A stretch of 64,000 nucleotides of DNA from Rhynochetos jubatus (lineage: Eukaryota; Chordata; Aves; Eurypygiformes; Rhynochetidae): NCBI GenBank assembly GCA_027574665.1, contig CM050652.1, forward strand, positions 8,102,589 through 8,166,588. The letters run 5' to 3'. The notes under the pieces were generated by a model, which saw only the letters and a program-made list of their open reading frames with translations, ran no database searches and was not told the DNA's origin. Of this stretch, positions 37,301 through 49,194 are shown piece after piece (position 1 is the stretch's first letter; each line of letters begins with the position of its first letter). The position numbers and the translations under genes are program-made.

Positions 37301-39508
37301 ACACAAGAATAGATCATTCTTATCACAATAACAACATTAGTTTTTCACAAACTCATGATGTCTTCCCTTTACATCCCCAGGCACTTATTCCCACTTCACA
37401 TTAAATAACCCTACAGATAGCCATGATAACTGATTTACCTTCTTAGAAACGTGTTTTCTATCCCCAAATGGTTATACTTCTCTGCTTGGAGAGAAGATAG
37501 ATTAATCTTTTTAGGAAACATACTGGGGAGGGCATTGGGATGTGTTTGAACATAAATTGCCAACTCAAACACATCATCTTTTCCCATCCATGCTAGAGGA
37601 GCACCCCAGGGTTGAGTAACTCTTGTCCTTCTGCTGAATAGACCTTTACTGGTGAGGCTCCACAGCCTACATCAGGGCAAAAAAGGTGTCACAGACCAAG
37701 GGAAGTGAACCTCAGACAGACGTTTTAAGAGCAATGAACTTTTCAGTGATAACAGCCTCGTCTGGCGTAACCGCAGCTTGACCGTGAGGTAGCACTGCTG
37801 GCGCAGGTGCTTGCCGTGTGTGCTGTCGCGGAGCTCTGCCCCAGGAAGCAGACCACTGGAGAAGGTTGTGCTCTCTCTTTCTCAGAGGCTAAACTGCTGC
37901 ACAAGCTGAGCTTCCCACCTAGAGCTGTGTGAAGATCTTCAGTCTCTGAAGAACCATAAAGTTCTTTACTAATGGACTGGCTACCTGCTGGTGCTTCTTT
38001 GACCCTCAGCATGCAAAAATTAAAATACCATGATTTTCTTTTCTTTAAGTATATGTGTCTCATGCAATATTTACATTGCATTTTTCTTTACTTTCACTGA
38101 AATCTGCATCTTATTCTTGGGATGTTTAGTCTCTGGGGAGAATTTCCTTCAACTTCCATTGCCTCCCACATCACTTCTGTTGATCCTGACAGTGCATGGC
38201 TATATTTGAGAAACTGGATATTTAATGAGCACAGCCTAGAAAATAATTTCCTTGAATATATTCCTCCTTCTCTTCACCCTTCCTGTGGGTTAATGGCCTC
38301 AGCATTGGTGCTTAGGGAAGATCCTACTGGATGCTTTTACCCAGCCCTGCTTGGCACAGCTGTCTCGCCATCCAAGACCATCTTTGCTACCTCTCCATAT
38401 TTATATTCTTCATGTCTTTGCAGTTAAGGTAATCTTAACTGGAAGGGCCAAGGCACACAGAATTGTTCCCATGCTGACATCCCACATGTGCCAAGATTTA
38501 CATCAGCTGTAGAACTGGATTTGCTGGATGTAGTTGAACACTGACCGCGTTGGGAGAGCTCACAGACTTCTGGGGTGAAGCAGCTTACAAAAAGCCCTTA
38601 ATTAGGCACTAGCATATAATGAAATCCAGCCCCATTCACACAAAAGTTCATGCTAGCCTAAGGAGGACAGGTTAAAGGACACCACTGTGTCCCATAGCTA
38701 GCAAAGACAGGCAGGTTTACCTAAAAGCAAGCAACAGAGTTGGAATCAAAAGGGGAAGAGGAAGAGGAAAGGAAAGAAAACCCTCATCAAATCCTCACTT
38801 ATACATTTGCACTTTGTGCAGCAACACTGCCAGATGACTGAGACGTGAGGCCAAGTTGTGCAGGCCTGCAAAGAGCTTTGCAGTAAAAATTGAGAAAGCG
38901 AAGCTGCTGGTTTCTGTGGTTTAAGCCAGTTGCCAAACACCCAGGACTGGAAAAGGTCCCACATCTGGGCCTTACCTGCCTAATCTCAGGCCTCTGACAT
39001 CCTGGCGTATGTTGCAGGTGATTCCCCAATCCCACAGGAGAGACCTACAGTGAGGAACCTTTGGGCTCCCTCTTCCCTGGGAGTGGGTTGTGCTCTGGGA
39101 CACCCTCAGACCCACTCCCTCCTCTCGTTCCTCTCCCTTCTCCAAAAGCACCCTTTGCCCATGCACTGCCCTGGGTTTTTGCAGGGGTCAGAGTCCTCGT
39201 ATCAGCTGCAAACTGTAGATCCCACCCCATTGACCACCCGGGAGAAGCGGAGGAACACGACAGGTGTGGAACAGAAGGATACAGGCTCTGTGTCACACCA
39301 CGATGCTCCCACGCTTACCCATCGATGCGGGAAGCACCGGGGATGTGCAGCACAACACCTCAACCCACTAACCGACTGACCACCAACAGGCAGCAAACCA
39401 CCCTCACCCCGGCTGTGCAAGTGGATTTAGTGGGTTAGCAGAGCTTGGGTATTTGGGTAAGAGGTGGCCCTTCCAGCAGAGCTGGTAGGGGCAGGGGAAG
39501 AAGGGGTG
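34365..39508. other. Unassigned single-copy sequence
   Basis: The stretch contains an 18-base A run (34438-34455), a short AC microsatellite (about 36703-36716) and a purine-rich tract (38746-38783). Open frames reach 125 codons (39061-39438) without domains. I see no supported exon or repeat family. Confidence 0.5.
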
Positions 39509-39554
39509 GCAAAGCTGTAGTCCTCTCTCTTGCAAAGCTGCAGTCCTCTCTCTT
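39509..39554. repeat. 23-bp tandem duplication
   Basis: Units GCAAAGCTGTAGTCCTCTCT... at 39509-39531 and 39532-39554 differ at a single T/C position. The duplication lies about 70 bp upstream of the candidate exon acceptor at 39624. The near identity points to recent slippage. Confidence 0.9.
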
Positions 39555-39624
39555 GTTTCTTAACTGGACTTTATTTTAAAAGCAAACAGATATTTTGTTC
39601 ATACATTTTCCCTTCTCATTCCAG

Positions 39625-39722
39625 CCCTTCATGTCGCTATTAGAAGGGAAGAAATGGATGGGAGGGAGCAATGCTTCACTTCGCAGTCTGATGGACAACT
39701 CTGGGGCTTCAGAGAACTACAG
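39625..39722 (+). CDS. Candidate internal exon with strong splice sites (unknown gene)
   Basis: The acceptor TTTTCCCTTCTCATTCCAG (ending at 39624) and the donor CTACAG|GTGAGT (39722/39723) both fit the vertebrate consensus well. The 98-bp interval between them is open in frame 1 (PFMSLLEGKKWMGGSNAS...), giving 32 codons plus two bases. The second frame has a stop. The peptide is not one I recognise. A 98-bp size is ordinary for an internal exon. The splice signals are the best in the window, but signals alone occur often by chance. A non-coding RNA exon is also possible. Confidence 0.3.
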
Positions 39723-42353
39723 GTGAGTGTGGCAGAAATAGTTTAAAAAACTGCAGGTATTTCTGTTAGAAAAGTCAAACCAGTCATTTTCCTTCTGCCA
39801 GGAATTAAGATCTTAGGAGACCCCCTGACCTGCAGGTCAGCCATGAAGAAGTATCCACCCCAGGGCCAGGTGTGGGTGGGTGGTTGATGCAGCCAAGGGC
39901 ACACAGGTACCCTGCTTGTGTTGCCTTTGCTAGAGAAATCCTGCAGATAATCAGGTTATAAAAGCAAAGCTCGAAGTCTACAGGACTGTCCTTCCCACTA
40001 ACTGCCTCTGATGGCTTTTAAAGTGCTGGGAATGTTTATCATTTCCCAGTAAGTCCTTTTCCAGAAGGTAGGGACTAAATCCACTTGCAGCTGTTCTCAT
40101 GCTCCCGCGCAGCAGGGGAACAGCCGGGAGATTTTTTTTTCCCTTCTAATTTTTCCCTTTGTAACACTCAGCTGATCTCCCTTGGGCTATGTCAGTGGAA
40201 GGAAATAACTCCGCTCTGGATGGCAGAGGATGCTACGTGCACATGCCCTGCGAGCGGAGCCGCAAAGGGACGGGGAGGTTTGGTGCCTTTGGGTCTCCGC
40301 ATGCCGTCATCCAGCCTTGCGTGTCCCTTTTTGTGCAAGCCTCTGTGCCAGGATGGGCCACCCGGGATGCAGGATGAGCATCCCGCTGAGCACACAGTCC
40401 TCTCATGTCCTGTCACCCACTGTCCCAAGTGGCGGGAGGGGTGCTGACAGCATCACGAGGGATCACTGCTGCTCCCAAGGGAAATCCGAGCAGCCCAAAA
40501 GCTCATCCAAATCAACCTTAACCCCACACTAGGATGTGAGTGTGCATACACGTTACCTGGCAGGCTGTGACGAGAGGGAGAACCCTGTCCTGTGAATGTA
40601 TCAGCGCTACAGAGCGACATGAGGGCAAAAGTAAATGCCACAGCCAACTTCAGTGGGAATGCTTCCAGCCGGAATCTTCATAATTTTCTGGACTTTTCAC
40701 CAAGACACATGGCACACCAAAGGCCTCAAGTGACACAGCCATCCAGATGTCACTTGGGTCAAACAGCATTGCAGCGCTATCAGCAGCATGGCCTCTAAGG
40801 ACTGTACGTCACAGGACATGAAATTCTTGAGATTCCTTGCTTCCCAGCAGATGTGTGCAGGTATCACCGCATTCACCAAGCAGATCTTCCCCTTTAGAAA
40901 TGTGTTCTCCATCACCTTCACTGACTCCTGGGCTTCCCTGAGTAAACTGGGATGGAGCAGAAGGTGGGGAGCAGACATCCCTGCCCAGCCCTGCCGTGTG
41001 GGTTACAATTCCTGGTCCTGCTTTGCATTGCCCATGTGATATTCAAAAGTACCACGTGTAGAAGCCCACTGGCCTCCCTCAGGGCTGTTGCTTCCATTCA
41101 CTTTTTCCAGGTTTCCCAAATGCTTTGCTCATGCAGTCACACAACACCCCTCCTGCATTAACATCTGGGGTCCTGGCTGTAAAACTCAAAGCAAAAACAT
41201 CTTTGCCTCCTGCTCCTCACACCTTTACAGCACCCCATCTCCCTTCTCTCCAATGCAAACCTCCCCTGTTGGGGTCCCCCCTCCTCTTTGGCCCTGGGAA
41301 CATGCCGGGTCTCTTTTACATGTTCTTCCATGGGTTTCTCGACTCACATACATACTCTAGTTTCAAGTGTACCCCTTTCACCACTGAACTCTCCTGGAGA
41401 GCATCTTGCCATCCATCTGTCCCAGCCCTGTGCATCCAGTGATGTTCTATTCTTAGAACAATAAATAAAATTAAAAAAAAAAAAAAAAGAAAAATCAGAG
41501 CACGAGACACAGCCACCAGAATCAACATTTAAAAGTCTCCAGTTACTTTTGTCTCAGAGTCCAGTGATTCAGATCATTCTGCATCTCACAAAACTAAAAA
41601 TATGTGACCTCTACAAGGAGGGGAAATCCATAAATCTGTCTGGCCTCCACAAGTCACCAAACTTTCAGGGTAAAGAGCGTTCTTCAGTCTCTGTTTTATT
41701 TTCCAAGTTCATTTCTGCAATCATAAATGTCTATTAGTGCTGAAAAACTGGAATTGAACTGTACTTCGGAAAAAGTGGGGCATGCTATAAACTAGGCTCA
41801 GAATAATGTACAACTTGGTCTGCTCAAAAGTGCCAATTAGTCATGCAATGTTGAACCATTCAGATAAACATCTCAGAAAGGCAAGTATCTTCCTTTCATG
41901 GCTATTAATAAATTAATTAGTGTAATAACTGCAGTTCTTGGCTATTAATTAGTCACTCGGGTAGGGGTCACTGTACTCTTGACCCAGAAGCGACTTGCTT
42001 TAAATGTGCTATCATCTGATCAATGGAGACTTCTCCAATCTCTCTGTCCTTGTTGTGAAAGTTTATGAAGCTGAAATCCATTTAGCAAGTGCCCCATTCC
42101 CTGCAGAGCCCGCTCTCCCCTGTGAGCTCTGGCTGCTGACCCAGCGTAGAAAACACGCCGAGGTCCATGGGTACCCTAGTCTGCAGAGCCTGACAAAGCC
42201 CAGCTCAGCCCCGGTCACGGGAAGTGCAGGGAGATGCCAGCCTTGCAGAAAACCCAATGGTTTTCCACAAGCTGGAAGGAACAGGCTGGTGATCTTGTGT
42301 AGTCAGAGGTGGGCTGGGGAGAGACCTGCGAGACCAAGTCCCTGCACAGGGCA
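39723..42353. other. Unassigned sequence with an A-run and an AT-rich patch
   Basis: A 16-base A run (41473-41488) is preceded closely by two AATAAA words (41460-41469). I discuss this elsewhere as a doubtful retrocopy. At 41898-41956 the word GGCTATTAAT occurs twice beside TAATTA motifs, which may mark a regulatory element. No gene is supported. Confidence 0.5.
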
Positions 42354-42427
42354 GTGACACACGGGTGTGTCACGCTGGAAAGACCCTCCTGAGTTGTGAT
42401 GCAATCACCCCCAACCCCCCCCCCCCC
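42354..42427. repeat. Perfect 9-bp hairpin and nearby C13 run
   Basis: GTGACACAC (42354-42362) and GTGTGTCAC (42365-42373) form a perfect inverted repeat with a 2-base spacer. About 40 bp further, 13 consecutive C occupy 42415-42427. Both could form non-B DNA. No function is implied by the sequence alone. Confidence 0.85.
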
Positions 42428-44221
42428 AACCCTGCACTAAGGGCTGGGCCAGCCAGCAGTCTCCATGCTCTTATTTCTGCTGGATCTTGGTCGTGCTTCC
42501 AGGGGGAGGAGGGATGAGACCTTTATCAGCAAAGTAGCTTTAACAATTCTAACAATAAGCGTGTTGTCCAGCAGGAAAGTCCTATAGGCAGTGTCCAGCA
42601 GAGCCTTTTGAACAGGATAGGGGAAAACGGATGGTGAGTCCGACCTGATTGAGTTTTGGGTTGGATTCTGTGGAAGGGGCCTGAACCCACTCGCTGGGAA
42701 CTTGGACTGCTGTAAGGTTACTGCAGAAATGTGGAGTCATCTAAGCAGCGTCCAAAATAAAAGCATCGAGACCAGCTCTGTGGTGTGTCTTACTGTTTAG
42801 ACTGTTGCTCGCCCTCCCCCTGCGAGCAACTGGAGCTGGGCAATAATTGTGGTCAGGCCACTCGGCAGGAGAGCAGCAGACAGCCAAGATCCATGCCAGT
42901 GCCTGCACCACAGCACATCTGGGTCCTGCGTGGTCTCATAATCCACAAAACAGCGATCCTCACAATCTGGGGGAAGAGGGAGGGCCCCAGAGAGAGATGG
43001 CTTAAGTGCAGGATGGATATTCTCCTTCCCCCTAGACCAGCACCAGCACCAAAAGCCCCAGGGCGAGCTGCAGAGGAGCAAACCCAGTGGGGGGAAGCTC
43101 TTTGCTGCAGCCAGAGTACCAGCACTGCAACCTCAAACCGCTCCCCGTTCCCAGCCACTGCAGAAACGCACCAGTCTTCATGCCAGCACAAGGACGGCAA
43201 TGTGGCAGCAGGAGCAGCGGGAGGATGGACTGACCTTTTTGGTGTCATGCTGCTCTGTAGCAATAAAGTTAATCTTGAATTTATGCTGCAGGAGCCTTGA
43301 AGGATGGTTTCTCAGCCTCAACTACTCTGCCTGTTCCCTTACCTTGCTGTAGCCCTGTCCCTGCAGCTCTGGCCAGCCCAGGATTAGGGCTCCCATATTT
43401 CTAGATGGAATTTGCCAAGTGGAAAATACCTCGTTATGGTTAAGGAACAACCTGATGGCACATGTACAGTGCAAAGAGAATGGGCAGCTGCAGCACTGGT
43501 GGCTTGAACTCCCTGGACACCCCGCACCCAGACCAGAAAGGCTGCACTTCTCTGGGAGCATTAGACAGGAAAAGGAGGCAAAGGGCCCTGAAAAACTCTT
43601 TCATCTGTAATCACCATTAGTGTTGGTATAAATACAGTCTAACAATGTTCTACTTTCACAAGATGCAAACAACAAGCACAACCCTACGACGTCTTAGTGA
43701 CGGGTTTTGTCACGTCCCCCCTTAATGGGCATGTTTCTTCTCAGCAATTTACCCCCAACTTTGCTCCAACCCCCTTCTGTGCAGGTGGCATGTGGGGGTA
43801 GGGAGCTATGTGTCAGCCGCAGGGCTGGAGGCCAAGTACAGCATGTATCACAGTATGAAGCATGCAAAAATGCAGACCACAGAAATGATATCTGGAGAAA
43901 GACATCCCCACACTGAGGTCGTATGAAAGACTGTGAGCCAGGACACAGCTGCAGTGGGAACAGAAATGTTAACATTGCATGACTCATTAAATGTGTATTA
44001 CACTGGGCAGCAGTAATGTGGAGAAGGTTACTACCTTCTTCATTGCCCAGGAGATCCATCTTTGGTACCTGTGTGCAGGAATACAGGGAGTTAATGAGAA
44101 GAAAGAGTTTGGCGACTCTTAGTGTCCCTTCCTGCAACTACGTCACTGCCTGTCCATGGGAGGGAGACACCACCACATCTTGCATGGGCTATCATGCATT
44201 TAAAACTGCATAGAAAAGGGT
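42428..44221. other. Unassigned single-copy sequence
   Basis: A 171-codon open frame (42785-43300, plus) is overlapped by a 136-codon minus frame. Neither shows a domain. AATAAA at about 43261 lies inside the plus frame. I treat the frames as chance. No repeat family is recognised. Confidence 0.5.
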
Positions 44222-44548
44222 TCATAGAATCATAGAATCACAGAATGGTTTGGGTTGGAAGAGACCTTAAAGACCATCCAGTTCCAACCCCCCTGCCACG
44301 GGTAGGGACACCCTCCACTAGACCAGGTTGCTCCAAGCCTCATCCAGCCTGGCCTTGAACACTCCCAGGGATGGGGCATCCACAGCTTCTCTGGGCAACC
44401 TATTCCAGTGCCACACCACTCTCTCCAGGAAGGATTCCTTCCTTATGGCTAATCTAAATCTACCCACTTTCATTTTAAGCCTGTTACCCCTTATCCTGTC
44501 ACTACAGGCCTTTGTAAAAAGTCCCCTTCAGCTTCCTTGTAGGCCTTA
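44222..44548 (-). mobile_element. CR1 LINE 3' end, 5'-truncated, minus strand
   Basis: The plus strand starts with the reversed tail TCATAGAATCATAGAATCAC, then GGTTTGGGTTGGAAGAGACC and the complement of the conserved GATGCCCCATCCCTGG region. It stops near GTAGGCCT, inside the end of ORF2. Its 3' UTR is very like the copies at 24960 and 34049, but it lies in the opposite orientation. It is non-coding in its present form. Confidence 0.94.
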
Positions 44549-47500
44549 TTACGATTCTATAAACCAGGTCCTGCCCATGAGAAGCCTTGACAGTGACGTG
44601 CTCTCAACCGTGGGCGCTGGCCGGGTTGCTGGGTTTGGGTCCCATCATGCTCAGCCCACATTCTCCATGCTCTGGTCGCAGTCAACACCAGCCTTTCACT
44701 TGACATTGGTCAAGAGATTTGCTGGTCTCTGCTTACAAAACCCTCTGAGGGAAGCAGGACCTCACTGTCCTGGACCAGGACTAACACTGGTATGTCCCTT
44801 CAGCTACACCCATGGCTCATAACCAGTTTAAGCCGAGCTAAGACCATGTTGTCACCCAAAGGTGTGATCTCGCCTACTTGTTGCCCTGGGCACAGGTTGC
44901 CGCTTGCTCCCTTGTGCCAGCACAACTGGTCATGCAGCTACCAGCAAGTTGGATCAGTCTGATGGGACATTTTTCAGCCAGATTAACAGGCTGACCTGCC
45001 TCACCATGTGGTTTCACTGCTAGCCTGGCACAGTGGTGGTGGCAGGAATGCGTGCCAGGGGATGGAGTGGAGTGAGACAAGATGGGGAAGCAGGACTGTC
45101 CCATTTGGCAGCCAGGCAGAGGTGGATTGGCTTGAACTTCTCGTGAAAACCTGCTTTTCATTTTCCCTTTGGTAAATACGAATAATTCTCTTTTAATGGG
45201 GAAGTTGTGAGGCTCCATTGTGTGTTGGAGACACTCTAACCACAGCATCTTTCCACAGATCATAACCTAGTTAAGCGTGTTGAGCAAATAATATTTCAGC
45301 TGCTAACAGTTGAGTCAACAGCAGGGTGATCACGATTTAATCTTCTAGTTCACAGGGGGAGGCCATGCTGCTCTTTTACAAAGCCTTTTTCATCACAATA
45401 GAATTCCCTAAATCAAAGGCTCACAGGTGTGATTTTTGGCTGGGAGCGGTTGCATTCCTATCAAACCTATTCTGCTTTCCAAGCACAAGCAGCCCTCAAC
45501 TCCTTGCTGTTCAAGAGAATTGCTTTCCAGAAAAGGAAGGTGTTGCCTTCCCATGAGTTCAAAAGCCCATCAGGAATGTGTTGGTTAGGATGGTGCTAAC
45601 AAAGCATCCTCCTTTACCAAGGAACAATTCCTAGTAGTTAACCAAATAAAAATGCCTACAGGAGGCTAAAACCTACAGAATTCGGATCAGGAAGAACAGC
45701 AAATTCAGCCATCAGCAGTGAGAAGGAGGCTGTCTCTCCTCTCCTTTTTTTGCAGCAGCAGAATCAAAACCCGCGCTGCTTAGCTTTAAGCAATGCCCCT
45801 TTCAAAACTGATGGAGTAAAACGGACATGTCTCTCAAAGACAAGCTGAAGTACTGCTGAATTTTCTTGTTGATCTCTGTAGAGATATTAATATATAATAG
45901 TCAGTGGCTATGCTCTTTGGGAGGTTAAATTAGATGTGCATGAAGATTCCTTCTGCCCTCTCGGGCTATTCATTTTGTCATATGGATTTCTTTCAAAGTG
46001 CCTTCTTTATATTACATTGAAATTCTGAAGACAGACAGTGATTTCTATTTCTCTAGAGGGCATTACATGGCCATGTCAGCAGAAATGAGCAATTTTACCC
46101 CACAGGGATATGGGATTGCCATAAATAAGAGACTCCCAACATGCCAGATGTAAAGAAAGGCGGTTGCCTTCCCAAAAATGTGAAGTAGGCAAACCTTGAA
46201 CAGTCAACTACAGTCTGATTTCAAATATCTCATGAGAGATCAAAGGGATTTACTGTGAATTCATTTCTTGGGTGTTTTAATATTGACTGACTTCCTTGCA
46301 GAATTTATGCAAGCAGTGGATTGAGGCCAACAGATCATCTGAGCCTGCAGACTTCCTGCTGGGGCATATCCTGGATTAAGACAGGAAAGTGGAAATAAAA
46401 GGATGGAGCGGTCCTCCCGTGTGGGTGGGATCCATCCATATCTCACTGGTGATGCAATGTTGCTCTGTAGGGAAGTCATCCCCCCCAGCTCTTCCAGTAC
46501 AGCTTCTTATGCTTAGGGTATGCTGGGGATACCCTTAGGAGATACAAGAGAGAGCAGGGGGCTGAGTGGGGCACAGAGCCTGTATCTCATCACCTGCGTC
46601 CGACCATGGCGTACCTCAGTGTTTGCATGAGGTGGAGTAAGGGTAAAGGAGGTTTCTCCCTGCCTCACCCAAACTTGGTCCAAACCTCCTTGGTCCCACG
46701 CTGTGCCAGCAAACCCAGGATGTGGGAAGCAGAGTGGACAAACGGAGAGGGCAGGAGTTCAGATAGAGCCAAGACTGAGCTATCTGTCAAACTGCGGGCC
46801 AAAGCTGGGAGGAGAAACCAGCCCTAGCCTGCAGCAAAGGGCTTGGGAGGGGAGGAAGGCTCTGCTGGGGAAGAGGAGAGGGGAGGACACTGCTACACAA
46901 ATCTGAAGCATGTGCTGTTTGCATATGCTGTTTGCAAAATTTGGGTTAAAAAAGGACCCTGTCCAAAACTGGAATAAAGTATCTCCTTGTTAAAAATGTG
47001 CAACAGCCTGGGCCAGTGATCCAGGTCTAACACCCCGGAAGGAATGGCCACGCTGGTCTTAGGCAGTACGTTCAAGCTTGGGGTACTGAAGTTGCAGAGT
47101 GAAAAGAGACGCTGTAGAGACTTTTTTGTAAATACAAAGCAGGAGACTTCGTAAGAATCTCGCTGAAGCGAGAAGGAGAGTTTGCTTAGGAGGTGCTCAA
47201 TAAGTTGAAAACATACCACAGTGCTCTGTCCTACATGGCTTTTGCTTAGAGAGCAGAGGAAACCAAAGAGAAACCACTAACAGGGCTGTAGCAGTTTGGG
47301 GGTGCAGCTAGAATCCCCAAATAAAGCGCCTTGATATAGCAGGAAGGGGGACAAAGGAGGAGAAGGGGAAAGGGAGATGAGCCTCCAGGAGAGGGAAGCT
47401 GCCACGATTTGCTTCTCTCAGCAAGATAGAGCTTAATGCCTTCTGCAGGCAAGGGAACAGCCTTCCACGCTGCCCCTTCCCAGCCCACGCTGATGGCAGA

Positions 47501-49071
47501 TAGCAGGGTAATAAATCTGTCAGTCCCTCCCCTCCGCATTCCTGTGCAAACCTGCAAAGGATTATTAACTAAATATCTCCTTTGAAATCAAAGCTAAACT
47601 TCCAGAGCCCCTAATCCGATCCTGGCAGCGTATCAGGTCGTAGAGCTGCACCAGGCTCCCAGGAATAAGAGATAGAATATGATATCATGTGCAGTAAAGT
47701 ACAATCTGAATCAGGTCCCTCCATCCCAGTTACTGAAGGGATTCCTTCCCAAACATCCCCACCCTTGTTTTCAAGCCAGCTGAAGGACAAGGATAAAAAA
47801 GGTTAAACAGGAAAGTGGAATAGTTCACTTCTAATTTATTCCTGAAAAAAGGTTTACCTTGCCATTTTACATGACCCGTGTCCCCTGAAAGACCCAGAAC
47901 GTTCATGGCATATGTTCACCACACTCCCCTCAGGTAAGAAGAAAGCTGATGCGATGCCAAATTCCTGTATCAGTTCAGTAATTCTGCTAAACTGACCCTT
48001 ATTATTCCACTTAGAGACGCGATGTGCAATGTAACTGGTTTGGGTGCGTGCCCTCCAGCTCCACCTGCACAGAGCAGGCTGGGTGAAGGACAGCGGTGGA
48101 AAACAAATACCCGTTATCTTATTACCCTTTGCCATCACCAGAAATCCATAATGACTGAGGTCCAAAATACATTAAAAGCCTTTGAACTGATCATTTACAG
48201 AAATGTGTCATTGGAGCTGGATATTTCTAGAGGTTAGCAGGTGTGACGCTGCTGTGACGAATTTTATGATGACAGGAAAGACTTAAGAGCAGAGCTGAAA
48301 TATCCACACTGGTATCAAACATCACTACTTTCAGAAGTTGTATTACGACCCAAGAGTTTTCTGATGTACAGCCATGCTGCATATTGATCAACTTATTAGG
48401 GATGGTTCAAGTTTTCCATCTTGGCTTTTTGCTTTGTTTTGTTTGCCAAACAACAACAACAACATTTCTTTGGCAGAAATGGAAACCATTTCAGGCATAT
48501 GTTTGTGCTTTGGGGGAAATGAATAAAAAGCTGAAATTTCAAAATTCAGATTCCTGTGCTGCTCCTGTTCAAAACACACTGGCTTTGGGAGGAATGGAAG
48601 AGGATGCAGGATCAGGATGGGTTTCAGTATTCTCCCCAAACTTGCCTCCCTTCCCGTTTTTCAGCACTACAGGAGTTTCTCTTTCCTTCCCACCTCTGAA
48701 TTCCTGCTGGCTGAGCTCCCAGGCTGCAATTTCTCGGGTGACAGGCTGGGTTAGGGAATCGCATCCCTCTGCATTTACGTCTTAGCCCTTCTCTTCCTAC
48801 AAGAACCCACCACTCCCATGACTGAGCTTGAGCCAACCTCACTGGGTCTAAAGCCGTATGCAAAACCAGTTCACAGAGATCATCAGCCCAAAAAAAATAC
48901 ATTATTTGGTTTGTTTTGGAGAGGGCAGGAAGGAAGGGGCAAGCAGCACCCTCCAGATCCCATGCCTAGCATTTATTGTTCTATATTATACAGGTTGCTA
49001 GGGCAATTCAAAGGCCAGGTTAGGGTTTACAACTATTACAGCTATTGAGCAGCAAACAGCCCTGGTAGCAC
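44549..49071. other. Unassigned single-copy sequence upstream of the tRNA gene
   Basis: Open frames reach 133 codons (48384-48785, plus) and have no domain. A CAA trinucleotide run of about four units lies near 48451. The patch at 48150-48280 is AT-rich and repeat-free. I see nothing that would be an upstream element of the tRNA gene, whose promoter is internal. Confidence 0.5.
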
Positions 49072-49143
49072 GCCGTGATCGTATAGTGGTTAGTACTCTG
49101 CGTTGTGGCCGCAGCAACCTCGGTTCGAATCCGAGTCACGGCA
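49072..49143 (+). tRNA. tRNA-His (anticodon GTG)
   Basis: The 72 bases fold as a complete cytosolic tRNA. GCCGTGA (49072-49078) pairs with TCACGGC (49136-49142), and A is the discriminator base. The anticodon arm CTGCG-TTGTGGC-CGCAG (49098-49114) places GTG at 49105-49107. CTCGG-TTCGAAT-CCGAG forms the T arm. There is no intron. It matches the metazoan tRNA-His(GTG) sequence as I remember it. The histidine-specific extra 5' G and the CCA tail are added after transcription, so their absence is normal. It decodes CAC and CAU. The sequence is intact with no stem mismatch, so it is probably functional. Confidence 0.97.
49122..49132 (+). promoter_or_regulatory. RNA polymerase III B box of the tRNA gene
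   Basis: GGTTCGAATCC matches the canonical B-box word bound by TFIIIC. The A box lies in the D-arm region from about 49079 to 49090. Both are part of the mature tRNA, as in other type 2 pol III promoters. Confidence 0.9.
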
Positions 49144-49177
49144 TCACCTTGACAATACCACGGCACATAGGCTCAGC

Positions 49178-49182
49178 TTTTT
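49178..49182 (+). terminator. Pol III terminator (TTTTT) of the tRNA gene
   Basis: The first run of at least four T on the coding strand after the tRNA is TTTTT, 35 bases beyond the last tRNA base. This gives a trailer of moderate length. The CR1 element begins about 12 bases later, so insertion did not remove the terminator. Confidence 0.75.
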
Positions 49183-49194
49183 GTAGCAAGCAGC

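Noticed and set aside
42785-43300. 171-codon open frame on the plus strand
   Set aside because: It is overlapped by a 136-codon minus frame, shows low-complexity Ser/Thr/Gln-rich parts and no domain.
43340-43402. Minus-strand 63-bp interval between CATCTAG and AAG|GTAAGG
   Set aside because: The pyrimidine tract is poor and the peptide short and unfamiliar. Such pairs occur often by chance.
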